Counted from the stretch's first letter, positions 1 through 7,135 are shown. The stretch is DNA of 8,284 nucleotides from Bacteriovoracaceae bacterium UBA6144 (GCA_002435705.1 DIVA01000129.1:1-8284), one strand, 5' to 3'. Program-made: numbers and translations. The notes: generated from the sequence alone by a model not told the origin.

Positions 1-168
1 GGTCTTCATAAAGTGGATATCGCCGCTGAACAATTTGATACTTTTTTCCTCTCTGGGGACGGAAGTGAGTGGCATAAGAAATTTTTAAAGTGTGTCCAGC
101 AATTCGCCGAAAAATGGGGAGTCAGTTCGCAAAGGGCGACACTGACAACTGAACAAGAAGTTCACTGA
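1..168 (+). CDS. C-terminal end of an unrecognised protein (partial, cut by window start)
   Basis: Frame 1 is open from the first base to a TGA at 166-168 and gives 55 residues, beginning GLHKVDIAAEQF and ending TTEQEVH. There is no ATG in this stretch, so it is the tail of a gene that begins outside the window. The visible part is charged, with an aromatic patch (FDTFF, EWHKKFLKC) and no motif I recognise. It ends 27 bp before fliA on the same strand, so it is probably co-transcribed with it. In many flagellated bacteria flhF and flhG (ATPases that set flagellar number and position) lie directly upstream of fliA, so an FlhG C-terminus is possible. That is inference from gene order only. Confidence 0.55.
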   Translation, partial: GLHKVDIAAEQFDTFFLSGDGSEWHKKFLKCVQQFAEKWGVSSQRATLTTEQEVH

Positions 169-195
169 GATCCCCCACGCTAAGGAGCAGCGCCT

Positions 196-981
196 ATGTC
201 ATCACTGACAACAAAATTGAAGAACCTCAAAGATTACCGCAGCACAGTTGAGCCGAAGGTAAAAGACGAGATTATTCTCGAGTACGCTCCACTTGTAAGA
301 TATATCGCACAGAAAATTGCTTCACGTTTACCCTCCAACATTGAGCTCGACGATCTTATGAGCTGTGGTGTGATTGGGCTTATGGATGCCATTGAGAAGT
401 TCGATCCTACGCGTGATAATAAATTTAAAACATATGCTGAGTTCCGTATTCGTGGTGCCATTCTTGACGAATTGCGCTCTCAGGACTGGGTTCCACGTTC
501 GGTCCGTGAGAAGGCTAAGCAGGTTGAACGTGCTTACGCAAAACTTGATAAAGAGCTCGGTCGTCCGGCCACAGACGATGAGATGTGTGTAGAACTCCAG
601 TGTTCTATGGAAGAGTTCCATGACCTCATTAACAAATCAAAAACGGTCTCTCTTCTGAACATCGATGACACGGCTTCTATGGGTCGTGGTGACAAGAAGT
701 TAATGGGCAGTTTGATGGAAAACTCGCGCTCGGCGAATCCTTACCAAGCCGTGAACTATAAGCGTGCTCAAGATATCATTAAAGACGGCATCAAGACGCT
801 TCCGGAGAAGCAAAGACTGGTCCTATCACTCTACTATTTCGAGGACCTTAACCTAAAAGAAATTGGTCAAGTACTGGACGTGACAGAATCAAGAGTTTCT
901 CAGCTCCATACTCAGGCGATCTTAAAACTTAAAGCGAAACTTCGTAATCAGTTTGATAGCCACGAAGACATCGCCAGCTAA
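196..981 (+). CDS. fliA: RNA polymerase sigma factor FliA (sigma-28), flagellar/motility sigma
   Basis: This is a sigma-70 family protein of the FliA/WhiG class, 261 residues, slightly longer than the usual 230-250. It directs core RNA polymerase to late flagellar and chemotaxis promoters and is normally held inactive by the anti-sigma factor FlgM. Region 2 covers about residues 25-100, with LDDLMSCGVIGLMDAIEKFD at 51-70 and the class-typical DELRSQDWVPRSVR at 91-104. Region 3 covers about 105-170. Region 4 covers 201-249, with TLPEKQRLVLSLYYFEDL and the helix-turn-helix LKEIGQVLDVTESRVSQLH. The start is supported by a ribosome binding site TAAGGAG at 181-187, 8 nt before the ATG. The class assignment is very secure, and no key region is missing. 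Other motility genes probably lie upstream of the window. Confidence 0.95.
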   Translation: MSSLTTKLKNLKDYRSTVEPKVKDEIILEYAPLVRYIAQKIASRLPSNIELDDLMSCGVIGLMDAIEKFDPTRDNKFKTYAEFRIRGAILDELRSQDWVPRSVREKAKQVERAYAKLDKELGRPATDDEMCVELQCSMEEFHDLINKSKTVSLLNIDDTASMGRGDKKLMGSLMENSRSANPYQAVNYKRAQDIIKDGIKTLPEKQRLVLSLYYFEDLNLKEIGQVLDVTESRVSQLHTQAILKLKAKLRNQFDSHEDIAS

Positions 982-1006
982 GCAAAACCTTTTCACTTTG
1001 TCTTAA

Positions 1007-1043
1007 TTTCCTCATAATGATTAAAAGCATCATTATGAGGAAA
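1007..1043 (+). promoter_or_regulatory. Perfect 15-bp inverted repeat covering the ribosome binding site of the PAS protein gene
   Basis: The left arm TTTCCTCATAATGAT (1007-1021) is the exact reverse complement of the right arm ATCATTATGAGGAAA (1029-1043), with a 7-nt loop. The right arm contains the only good Shine-Dalgarno sequence, GAGGA at 1037-1041, before the ATG at 1046. In RNA the hairpin would bury the ribosome binding site. No U-run follows the right arm, so it is not a standard intrinsic terminator for fliA. It could be a translational switch or thermometer-like element, or at DNA level a palindromic operator. The repeat is read directly from the sequence; its function is inferred. 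Confidence 0.6.
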
Positions 1044-1045
1044 AC

Positions 1046-3328
1046 ATGCAAGCTCAATCATTTAAAATTCTAAAATATGTCTCACACGCTTTTTTTATCT
1101 TACTGCTAGGAAGCCTCATTTTTCTTGGGTTGAAATTAAAGACTCAATTGGCCAGCCAAGAAAATATCGACACGATAAAAATTGAAGGCGTTGAAGATAT
1201 TGAGCAGATGAGGTCCTTTGTTCATTTCGAGCAACTTAAACGATTCATCGAAACAAATCAGAGCTCTGAAGCACAAAATAAAATTAGCTACATCAATCAA
1301 GAACTTCAGAAAATTGAGAGCAGCCTTAGTTTTTCTCGTAATAAAGAATTAGATACCGTTCTTGAGAGTTACAAAAACATCAGCGACCAACTTAGCCGTC
1401 TTTCACGCCCAGATGAGATCCTTGTGACCATGAAAAATAAAGTCGATAAACTCGACGCTCTTGCGAATAAGAAGCGCTGGAAAAATATATTGAAAGGCAC
1501 AGAAAGAATTGATCAGAGGATTGGACTTCTGAAACTATCTGGGCGTGTGGAATCTAATATTGTGAAGTACATGGAGAGTGATATCACGGCCATGACGAAC
1601 TTGATCAGAGGCTCTGCTCTGGAGCCCGAAGACAAGTCACTGGCCTTAGCCCAGCTTGAGGCGCTTCAAACAGACTTGGTGATGTTACTAGATCTCCACG
1701 AAGTACGAAAAAATCTTACACAGACAGAACTCTCTGCCAAGGAAGCTGTGACTCAATGGGGGGCAAAGGCTCATCTCGCCCTTGGTTCAATTCAAAAAGT
1801 TCAAATTGATAAGTTTCAATCGATCATTCAGGCCGTTTGGGTATTAGTTTCAGCCAGTTTTATCTGTTGGGGGATATTGGCTTTTCTTGGGAATAAAGCA
1901 GGAAAGGATCAATTGAGAGTATTTGAAAACAAATTCTTGAAATTTCTATCAGATCTAAAAAATGCGAGATCACTCAATCCGCAAGATTATGTCTCTCGCA
2001 ATCGACAGAAGCAGTTTTCTGAATCTGTGGATTCATTTCGGATCACCCAGAGTCTCGGAGATGACTTCTCACTTGGGATGCCCTTTAGTTCGATGATTAT
2101 CAATACCCAAGGAAAGGTAGAATGGGCCAATCCACTTTTCTTTGATCAGTTTGGTTTAGATTCAAAAATAAATTTAGGCGAATTAGATTTTAAATATTTT
2201 TCCAAGAAGATCATTTCTTCACAGGACTACCTCTCTCAGGCCCTCGAATCGATGGAGCCGGCGACCTGGCAAGTTCAACTTCAGATGAGTGATGGGGTTA
2301 CGGTCCCAATGGAAATGCACCTCTCTCCCATCGAGAAGGATGAAGGTAAGCTGCTTGTCATCTTTTATGACCTCGTCTTAATTAAGGAAGCCATACAGAC
2401 CCAATCACACTTGATCATGCACCCTGTGCGCTCAGCATTCGAAGCTTTGGAGAAAGAGACTTGGGGGGTAGAAGTTCAGCATCAACTCGCTCCGCTTTGG
2501 AAAAAAGCTGGACTTGAAGAAGATTGGATAAAATTATCTAGAGTCATCGAGAAGTTAAATAGCTATCGATTTGATCTCATGGAACAGGTTAAGCGTTTAG
2601 ACAATGAGAAGAAAGATCATCTCAAAATGATCATCGAGATGCATACATTCTTTCAAGAGCAGTCAAATTTCTTTAAGAAAGAACTCTCTCAGATGAAGAA
2701 AATGCGTGATGTTTTTATTTCCCTCGACCAAACCAATGGTGATCTCCAAACTGATCACCGTGCTCTGACTCAAGTCGTACGCACTCAAGCAAAACGCACC
2801 GACTTCTATTGGGAGCAGTGTAGACATTTAGTGGATCGCTTAAGTGGATTGAAAGACAGTGCTCAGAATCTAGAACAAGTAAAAGTTCACTATAAATCCG
2901 ATCGCACAGAATTGATGCTCTCAAAGCAAAAACTCATGAAATTACAAAATGAGTTTCTCATGAATTCTCCTATGCTGAGTGATTCAGCCCAGAAAATCGC
3001 TGCTGACATGAAAGATTCTATCATCAATCTTGATAAAGCAGTTCAGAGCCTTGATAAGAATCTTTCTTCACTAGATATAGAAATCACAAAAGTGGCCATG
3101 GCTTTCACGGGTGTTGTGCCGCAGCTCGAGAGATCTGCCCCAATCGATATTCATGCCCATGAAAAAATGCTTCAAGAACTATCTGATTCTTTCAAAGAGG
3201 ATCAGGAGCTGATGATCGATCTCCTCCATAATTTGGTGGCAGAGCTCAAATCAAATCTCACGAATCTCAGTGAGTACCAAGGCGTCGTGGAGAAGAATGT
3301 GCCGGATGTTTTTACAGCTCAGTTGTGA
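1046..3328 (+). CDS. Two-span membrane protein with periplasmic loop, PAS domain and long coiled-coil; probable sensor of unknown output
   Basis: The 760 residues show a membrane segment at about 12-30 (VSHAFFILLLGSLIFLGL), a mostly helical, charged extracytoplasmic region at about 31-260, and a second membrane segment at about 261-281 (IQAVWVLVSASFICWGILAFLG). A PAS-like domain follows at about 345-447, with the typical opening MIINTQGKVEWANPLFFDQFG. From about 500 to the C-terminus the protein is helical and likely coiled-coil. The layout resembles a chemoreceptor or sensor kinase, but I see no methyl-accepting hairpin tip, no HisKA or HATPase boxes and no GGDEF or EAL motif. Histidine 459 (MHPVR) does not sit in a convincing H-box. 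It follows fliA after 64 bp and overlaps the next gene by 4 bp. A role in motility or envelope sensing is inference from position and layout. The start has GAGGA 4 nt upstream. Confidence 0.75.
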   Translation: MQAQSFKILKYVSHAFFILLLGSLIFLGLKLKTQLASQENIDTIKIEGVEDIEQMRSFVHFEQLKRFIETNQSSEAQNKISYINQELQKIESSLSFSRNKELDTVLESYKNISDQLSRLSRPDEILVTMKNKVDKLDALANKKRWKNILKGTERIDQRIGLLKLSGRVESNIVKYMESDITAMTNLIRGSALEPEDKSLALAQLEALQTDLVMLLDLHEVRKNLTQTELSAKEAVTQWGAKAHLALGSIQKVQIDKFQSIIQAVWVLVSASFICWGILAFLGNKAGKDQLRVFENKFLKFLSDLKNARSLNPQDYVSRNRQKQFSESVDSFRITQSLGDDFSLGMPFSSMIINTQGKVEWANPLFFDQFGLDSKINLGELDFKYFSKKIISSQDYLSQALESMEPATWQVQLQMSDGVTVPMEMHLSPIEKDEGKLLVIFYDLVLIKEAIQTQSHLIMHPVRSAFEALEKETWGVEVQHQLAPLWKKAGLEEDWIKLSRVIEKLNSYRFDLMEQVKRLDNEKKDHLKMIIEMHTFFQEQSNFFKKELSQMKKMRDVFISLDQTNGDLQTDHRALTQVVRTQAKRTDFYWEQCRHLVDRLSGLKDSAQNLEQVKVHYKSDRTELMLSKQKLMKLQNEFLMNSPMLSDSAQKIAADMKDSIINLDKAVQSLDKNLSSLDIEITKVAMAFTGVVPQLERSAPIDIHAHEKMLQELSDSFKEDQELMIDLLHNLVAELKSNLTNLSEYQGVVEKNVPDVFTAQL

Positions 3329-4146
3329 AGAAATTTAAGCTTAAAGCGACGGGTGCTGATGAAATCAGCAAGCTCTTAGTGTCTCACACTCGCTTAAACC
3401 TCGATGTTGTGACGAAGATGCTTCATTTTGGAGCAGTCAAATTAAAGTCAGGTGGGAAAGGAGCTTTCAGGAGAGTTCGTGATCCTCTTTTCCAAACACG
3501 GCGGGATGATTTAATTGAAGCGGTTTACGATCAGAAGGTTCTAAGTCTCTCTCCTTTTACAAGGGCTCAATGCTTGTTTGATTCTTCTCATTATGGCGTG
3601 TGGTTGAAGCCGGCCAATATCATGTCCCAAGGGACAGATGCGGGAGACCAGACAAGCCTGATGTATGCGGTTGAGATGGCCGGGAAAACTCCTTTTCTGG
3701 TTCACAGGCTTGATCGTGAGACGCAAGGTTTGGTGTTAGTCGCCTATAATTCCAAAGCCACACATCTTTTAAGTGAGCTCTTTTTGCAGCATAAGATTAA
3801 AAAGATTTATCATGCTCTGGTTAAAGTGCATGGCTTTCTGGAGGCTCAGGGGGAAATCAATTTTCCTCTGGATGGGCAAGAGGCCAAAACAACTTATAAG
3901 GTCTTGGAGCGATCTCAGGACAAGGCCCTGCTTGAATTAGAGCTTCACACCGGTCGACTCCACCAAATCCGTCGTCACTTAGATCTTTTAGGGGCGCCCG
4001 TCATGGGAGATCCTAAGTATGGTAAGGGAAATAAGAATAAAGACGGACTGGCCCTGGCCTCTATCAGTCTTGAATTTACAGACCCTTGGACACACAAAGC
4101 CCACTACCTAGAGCATAAAGAGTATAAATTTTACTTAAAGGCTTAA
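3325..4146 (+). CDS. RluA-family RNA pseudouridine synthase with N-terminal S4-like domain
   Basis: The 273-residue protein converts selected uridines in rRNA or tRNA to pseudouridine; its exact target cannot be read from the sequence. An S4-like RNA-binding region spans about residues 12-70 (VVTKMLHFGAVKL, then RRDDLIEAVYD). The catalytic domain begins near LKPANIMSQGT (94-104). The family signature HRLDRETQGL is at 127-136, with the presumed catalytic aspartate at 130, and a second conserved block, HTGRLHQIRRHLDLLGAPVMGDPKYG-like, runs over 208-233. Q replaces the more usual S in the signature, which is a mild variant. The start is GTG, overlapping the upstream TGA as GTGA. No strong ribosome binding site precedes it and the next methionine is at residue 33, so translation is probably coupled to the PAS gene. 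Family is certain; subfamily is not. Confidence 0.92.
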   Translation: MKKFKLKATGADEISKLLVSHTRLNLDVVTKMLHFGAVKLKSGGKGAFRRVRDPLFQTRRDDLIEAVYDQKVLSLSPFTRAQCLFDSSHYGVWLKPANIMSQGTDAGDQTSLMYAVEMAGKTPFLVHRLDRETQGLVLVAYNSKATHLLSELFLQHKIKKIYHALVKVHGFLEAQGEINFPLDGQEAKTTYKVLERSQDKALLELELHTGRLHQIRRHLDLLGAPVMGDPKYGKGNKNKDGLALASISLEFTDPWTHKAHYLEHKEYKFYLKA

Positions 4147-4164
4147 AATTTAACGCTCTGCCTT

Positions 4165-4190
4165 AATTTTGGCTTAAGATGCCCAAAATT
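4165..4190 (+). promoter_or_regulatory. Imperfect hairpin just upstream of the exported-protein ribosome binding site
   Basis: AATTTTGGC (4165-4173) can pair with GCC plus AAAATT (4181-4183 and 4185-4190), with one bulged C and a 7-nt loop. The ribosome binding site GAGGGG (4193-4198) starts 2 nt after the hairpin and sits 6 nt before the ATG at 4205. This 58-bp gap separates the pseudouridine synthase from the next gene. The hairpin is AT-rich and lacks a U-run, so it is a weak terminator at best. It may modulate initiation or mark an mRNA processing site. Confidence 0.3.
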
Positions 4191-4204
4191 TTGAGGGGCC
4201 TTTA

Positions 4205-5722
4205 ATGAAAACATTGTCACAAAGAATAGTGGGATCTCTTTTTCTGTTAACTTTGAGCTCACCTGTGTTGGCTTTTTTAGACAGTTCCCATTTAGAGGGT
4301 CGTCTCCATGAGTTGCGCTCATATTCTGATACAACTCTAGATCTTGATGCATTAGAGCGTGAAGCTTATTACGAGCAAGCAAAATTAGATGTGAATCAAA
4401 GAGCGTGGCTAGAAGGTCAAAGACTGCATCGCCAAGTGAGAGAGGCCGTTTTGCGTGGTTATGAGATTGCGCTCGAGTCATCTGGTTCGGCCAGTGAAGC
4501 GCGTGAGCAAGTTATAAAGAATATGGACTCAGAGATGTATCTGATCGACGAGTCTCTCCAGAATGATATCCGAAGAATGGTTTTAGATATCTTGGATACT
4601 CCAGAGTTTCTTTCACAAGAAGCTATACTTGAAAACCAACTTCTGAACAGTCTTAAAGAGAGAAGTTTGCAAAAGATCGCTCTCTTAGGACAGCCGCTGC
4701 AAAAATCAACGATCGAAGAAGACACGATGAGTGTTGAGGATGTGGATAATAAAAACATCCATATCCAAACGACTGCAGCACTTGCGAAAGCCTTGGTGAA
4801 TGACCAGATAGCTTCTGAGCGCTGGGTCTCAACCGCCAACATGTCGGCTGCCTCAGGAGTGACGACATCACGTGAATCAGAATTCTCTGCCCAAGTATCT
4901 GCGGAGTTCTTAGGTGTGAAGCTTTCTGCGGGCCCAATTTTTAAATTTAAAAATAGTATTTCAACTTATGTCGATTTTAAAGGTGAAGGTCTGTATCCAC
5001 TTTTTGATGCCCAAGGACGATTTGATTTGACTGCCAAAGATGGTCAGGGTCAGCCTCGCAGGCAGAATGGAAGATCGGAGCGCAGGTTCGTGATGTTCAC
5101 CTGTGAAGCTGCAAGTAATATTGAGAGCGAAGCGGTGCTAAAGGGCGGATTTAAAGTCGCAGGCGTGGGAGCCGATGGGGCGGTTTCAAAAAAGTTTACG
5201 ACCTCAGTCACTCTCTCATCTCGACGTGTGCTGGTTCCCGATTCAATAGATGGTCGTGAAGCAGTCGTCTCAACTTTGGCCCGCTTGTGTCATAGCACTT
5301 ACATGGCGACCAAAACATCGAATGGAAAAACTGTTCGCCAAAATCTTGATACGATGTCGAAGAATATTGTGAGTGGGTTGACCTTCGTGAACCCGAGTAT
5401 GCAATGTGTGACGGCGAACCATTGTACGAATTGGTATAATCGTGAAGTGATTTGGATGCATAAACAAAACACCGTCCCTCGCTGTATTCAATCGAGCGGA
5501 AGTGAGTCTCTGATGACCTGTCAGTTAAGAGGTGTGGACCGCGCAGCTTGCGGAGTCGTGAAAGATGGTAAGCGCGTCTCAAGTGGAATGTTTGAGTACA
5601 CTTGTGCTGAAAACTATCGCTGCACTATCACTCACGAAGGTGGTTGGTTTCAAAATGGTAATCTGTGGGACCCTTGGAAAGCAGAATGTAGAAAAGCCTA
5701 CATCGAAGTTACCCTTCAATAA
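4205..5722 (+). CDS. Exported protein of unknown function with a cysteine-rich C-terminus
   Basis: I do not recognise this 505-residue protein. A Sec signal peptide is clear: MKTLSQRIVG, a hydrophobic core SLFLLTL, and a likely cleavage after VLA at residue 23. There is no lipobox cysteine. Residues about 24-200 are charged and look helical. Residues about 205-350 are rich in G, S, A and alternating polar/hydrophobic residues that suggest beta strands (for example VSAEFLGVKLSAGPIFKFK). All ten cysteines lie from residue 300 onward, at 300, 362, 401, 407, 427, 439, 449, 467, 473 and 495. The even number fits disulfides in an extracytoplasmic domain. The C-terminal part is also rich in W, Y and N (GGWFQNGNLWDPW). 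The start is supported by GAGGGG 6 nt upstream. The 3' end overlaps coaE on the other strand by 14 bp. A surface, binding or toxin-like role would be speculation. Confidence 0.8.
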   Translation: MKTLSQRIVGSLFLLTLSSPVLAFLDSSHLEGRLHELRSYSDTTLDLDALEREAYYEQAKLDVNQRAWLEGQRLHRQVREAVLRGYEIALESSGSASEAREQVIKNMDSEMYLIDESLQNDIRRMVLDILDTPEFLSQEAILENQLLNSLKERSLQKIALLGQPLQKSTIEEDTMSVEDVDNKNIHIQTTAALAKALVNDQIASERWVSTANMSAASGVTTSRESEFSAQVSAEFLGVKLSAGPIFKFKNSISTYVDFKGEGLYPLFDAQGRFDLTAKDGQGQPRRQNGRSERRFVMFTCEAASNIESEAVLKGGFKVAGVGADGAVSKKFTTSVTLSSRRVLVPDSIDGREAVVSTLARLCHSTYMATKTSNGKTVRQNLDTMSKNIVSGLTFVNPSMQCVTANHCTNWYNREVIWMHKQNTVPRCIQSSGSESLMTCQLRGVDRAACGVVKDGKRVSSGMFEYTCAENYRCTITHEGGWFQNGNLWDPWKAECRKAYIEVTLQ

Positions 5723-6344
5723 GCTGCTGCCAGAAAAGCTTCATTGCCTGACTCAATTCAGCCTCACTTCGTGGGGCTGAATTATCAAAAACATGATCTA
5801 CCTTGTTCTTTTTTTCATCTAAGGGGATCTGAGCGTTTAAGAAACTTTCGATATCCCTTTCTGTGAGTTCAGGAGATCGCGACTTGAGTCGCTGAATCTG
5901 TTTTTCCCGTGGCACCCAGCTGAGTACTTTCACATCAAATAAATCAGAGAGTTTTTTCTCAAAAAGCAGTGGGATTTCGTAAATAAGAAATTCAATCTGA
6001 GAGAAATCCTTCTCCTTCTCCTCAAAAGCTTTGGGGAGTCGCTGATAAATAAAGCGCTCGATGAGCTCCTGGTTTGTATTATCAGAAAAAAAGAGGGCCC
6101 GCAGTTTTTGAAAATCTACTTTGCTCTCTTTGATGACGTCTGGGAAATGTTGCTGCAACCACGCGAGAGTCTCAGGCCAGGTATAGATTCTTTTGACCAA
6201 CTCATCAGCAGAGATCACAGGATAACCCAAATCCCGAGCTGCTTGTGCCAGCGTCGACTTGCCGGAAGCGATGCCTCCGGTGAGAGCAATAATAGGGTAG
6301 GGCTTTTGATGGAAGCGAGCGCTTTGGTTTAGAACTGGTTTCAT
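5709..6344 (-). CDS. coaE: Dephospho-CoA kinase (last step of coenzyme A synthesis)
   Basis: CoaE phosphorylates the 3'-hydroxyl of dephospho-CoA with ATP to make coenzyme A in the cytoplasm. From the ATG at 6344 the protein has 211 residues, matching the family size of about 200-210. The Walker A loop TGGIASGKST is at 22-31. SADELV at 45-50 corresponds to the family's DAD substrate-binding block, EIPLLFE at 123-129 to the DVPLLFE block, and VDHVFDNSA at 182-190 to the conserved C-terminal D-x-V-x-x-N segment. Lid arginines are visible in QRLKSR (151-156). An in-frame ATG at 6371 would add 9 residues and overlap mazG by 31 bp. I prefer 6344 because it forms an ATGA overlap with the mazG stop and has AAGGAA 8 nt upstream. 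It is the second gene of a mazG-coaE unit. Confidence 0.93.
   Translation of the reverse strand: MKPVLNQSARFHQKPYPIIALTGGIASGKSTLAQAARDLGYPVISADELVKRIYTWPETLAWLQQHFPDVIKESKVDFQKLRALFFSDNTNQELIERFIYQRLPKAFEEKEKDFSQIEFLIYEIPLLFEKKLSDLFDVKVLSWVPREKQIQRLKSRSPELTERDIESFLNAQIPLDEKKNKVDHVFDNSAPRSEAELSQAMKLFWQQLIEG
5755..5783 (+). terminator. Strong hairpin inside the coaE 3' end, possible terminator or RNA 3' end for the convergent exported-protein gene
   Basis: AATTCAGCCTCAC (5755-5767) pairs with GTGGGGCTGAATT (5771-5783) over 13 bp around a 3-nt loop TTC, with one T-G wobble at 5764/5774. The wobble pairs only in plus-strand RNA; in coaE mRNA the same position is an A/C mismatch. The hairpin begins 33 nt after the stop of the exported-protein gene, but no U-run follows, so a classical intrinsic terminator is not met. 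It may stabilise the 3' end of that transcript or be a by-product of coaE coding. Confidence 0.35.
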
Positions 6345-7135
6345 TTCGTGAGTTCCTTCGCTTTGACCCATAACTCTTCCATGCGAGCGTTAGACAGTGA
6401 ACCCATCTTTTCATTTGTTTGAAGGGTGATCTCTTCCATTTTATGAAAACGCTTAAGAAACTTTTTATTCGCTTTCCGAAGGGCTTCTTCGGGATCAACT
6501 TTTAAATGACGGGCAAGTTGTGCCATAGAGAAGAGAAGGTCCCCTATCTCTTCTTCGACGCGATTTTGATCGTAATCCCCTGTCGGGCTAAGCTCTGCTT
6601 TCACTTCCTGCCATTCTTCTTCCACTTTATACAGAACCTGTTGATGCGATTCCCAGTCAAAAGCAACTTTCGTGGAGGCTCGACCAATCAGGTCTGCAGT
6701 CCTGAGCGCCGGATTATGAATGAGTTTAAAGGGGATAGCAGATTTAAAAGTTTTCTTTTCTTGATTCTTGATCACTTCCCACTGTTCTCGGACTTCTTGG
6801 GCGTTCAATGATTTATCGCCTTCGCCAAAGACATGAGGATGACGATGAATAAGTTTACGAGACAAGGTTTCGGCGACGTCTTCGAGATTAAATAGCTGGC
6901 CTTGCTCAGCAATAACGGAGTGAAGTACGACTTGTAAGAGCACATCGCCAATCTCTTCTTTCATCATCGAACTATCTTTCTTTTCAACGGCTTCGACATA
7001 TTCGTAAGCTTCTTCGATTAAGTAGCGCAAAAGAGATTCATGCGTTTGCTCAAGATCCCACGGGCATCCCCCGTTGGGGTCACGTAATTTTCTCACAACA
7101 GATATGAGCTTCTCTAATTGGGGATATTGCTTCAT
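6341..7135 (-). CDS. mazG: Nucleoside triphosphate pyrophosphohydrolase MazG
   Basis: MazG hydrolyses nucleoside triphosphates to monophosphate and pyrophosphate, helping to clear abnormal nucleotides; in E. coli it also affects ppGpp levels. The protein has 264 residues, essentially the E. coli length, and two tandem MazG domains. The N-terminal one has GCPWDLEQTHESL at 23-35 and metal-binding acids in EEAYE (41-45) and EEIGD (60-64). The C-terminal one repeats the pattern in EEEWQE (172-177) and EEEIGD (194-199). Both acidic sets are intact. The ATG at 7135 is preceded by GGGAGG (plus-strand 7142-7147) with 6-nt spacing. Its stop overlaps the coaE start as ATGA, so the two are likely translationally coupled. 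No mazE or mazF toxin-antitoxin gene is visible nearby. Confidence 0.95.
   Translation of the reverse strand: MKQYPQLEKLISVVRKLRDPNGGCPWDLEQTHESLLRYLIEEAYEYVEAVEKKDSSMMKEEIGDVLLQVVLHSVIAEQGQLFNLEDVAETLSRKLIHRHPHVFGEGDKSLNAQEVREQWEVIKNQEKKTFKSAIPFKLIHNPALRTADLIGRASTKVAFDWESHQQVLYKVEEEWQEVKAELSPTGDYDQNRVEEEIGDLLFSMAQLARHLKVDPEEALRKANKKFLKRFHKMEEITLQTNEKMGSLSNARMEELWVKAKELTK
6353..6358 (-). promoter_or_regulatory. Ribosome binding site that decides the coaE start
   Basis: On the minus strand this reads AAGGAA, 8 nt before the ATG at 6344. It lies inside the mazG coding end. It favours the ATG in the ATGA overlap over the upstream in-frame ATG at 6371. Confidence 0.55.

Noticed and set aside
178..194. 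Short CGCT/AGCG repeat around the fliA ribosome binding site
   Set aside because: Only 4 bp per arm, which is expected by chance.
234..621. Minus-strand open frames across fliA
   Set aside because: They are shadows of a secure sigma factor gene; the translated products show no family motif and no proper ribosome binding site context.
985..1020. Possible sigma-70 promoter in the fliA-PAS gap (TTTCAC at 991-996, CATAAT at 1013-1018)
   Set aside because: The spacing is 16 bp but the -35 match is weak and the -10-like bases are part of the inverted repeat, so I do not call it.
4143..4937. Minus-strand open frames across the gap before, and the first half of, the exported-protein gene
   Set aside because: They overlap a gene with a clear signal peptide and ribosome binding site; their composition is low-complexity S/R-rich, as expected for antisense frames.
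6341..7135. MazG as part of a toxin-antitoxin or defence module
   Set aside because: Neighbours are coaE and ybeY, both housekeeping; no toxin or antitoxin gene is adjacent and the length is that of the standard two-domain enzyme.
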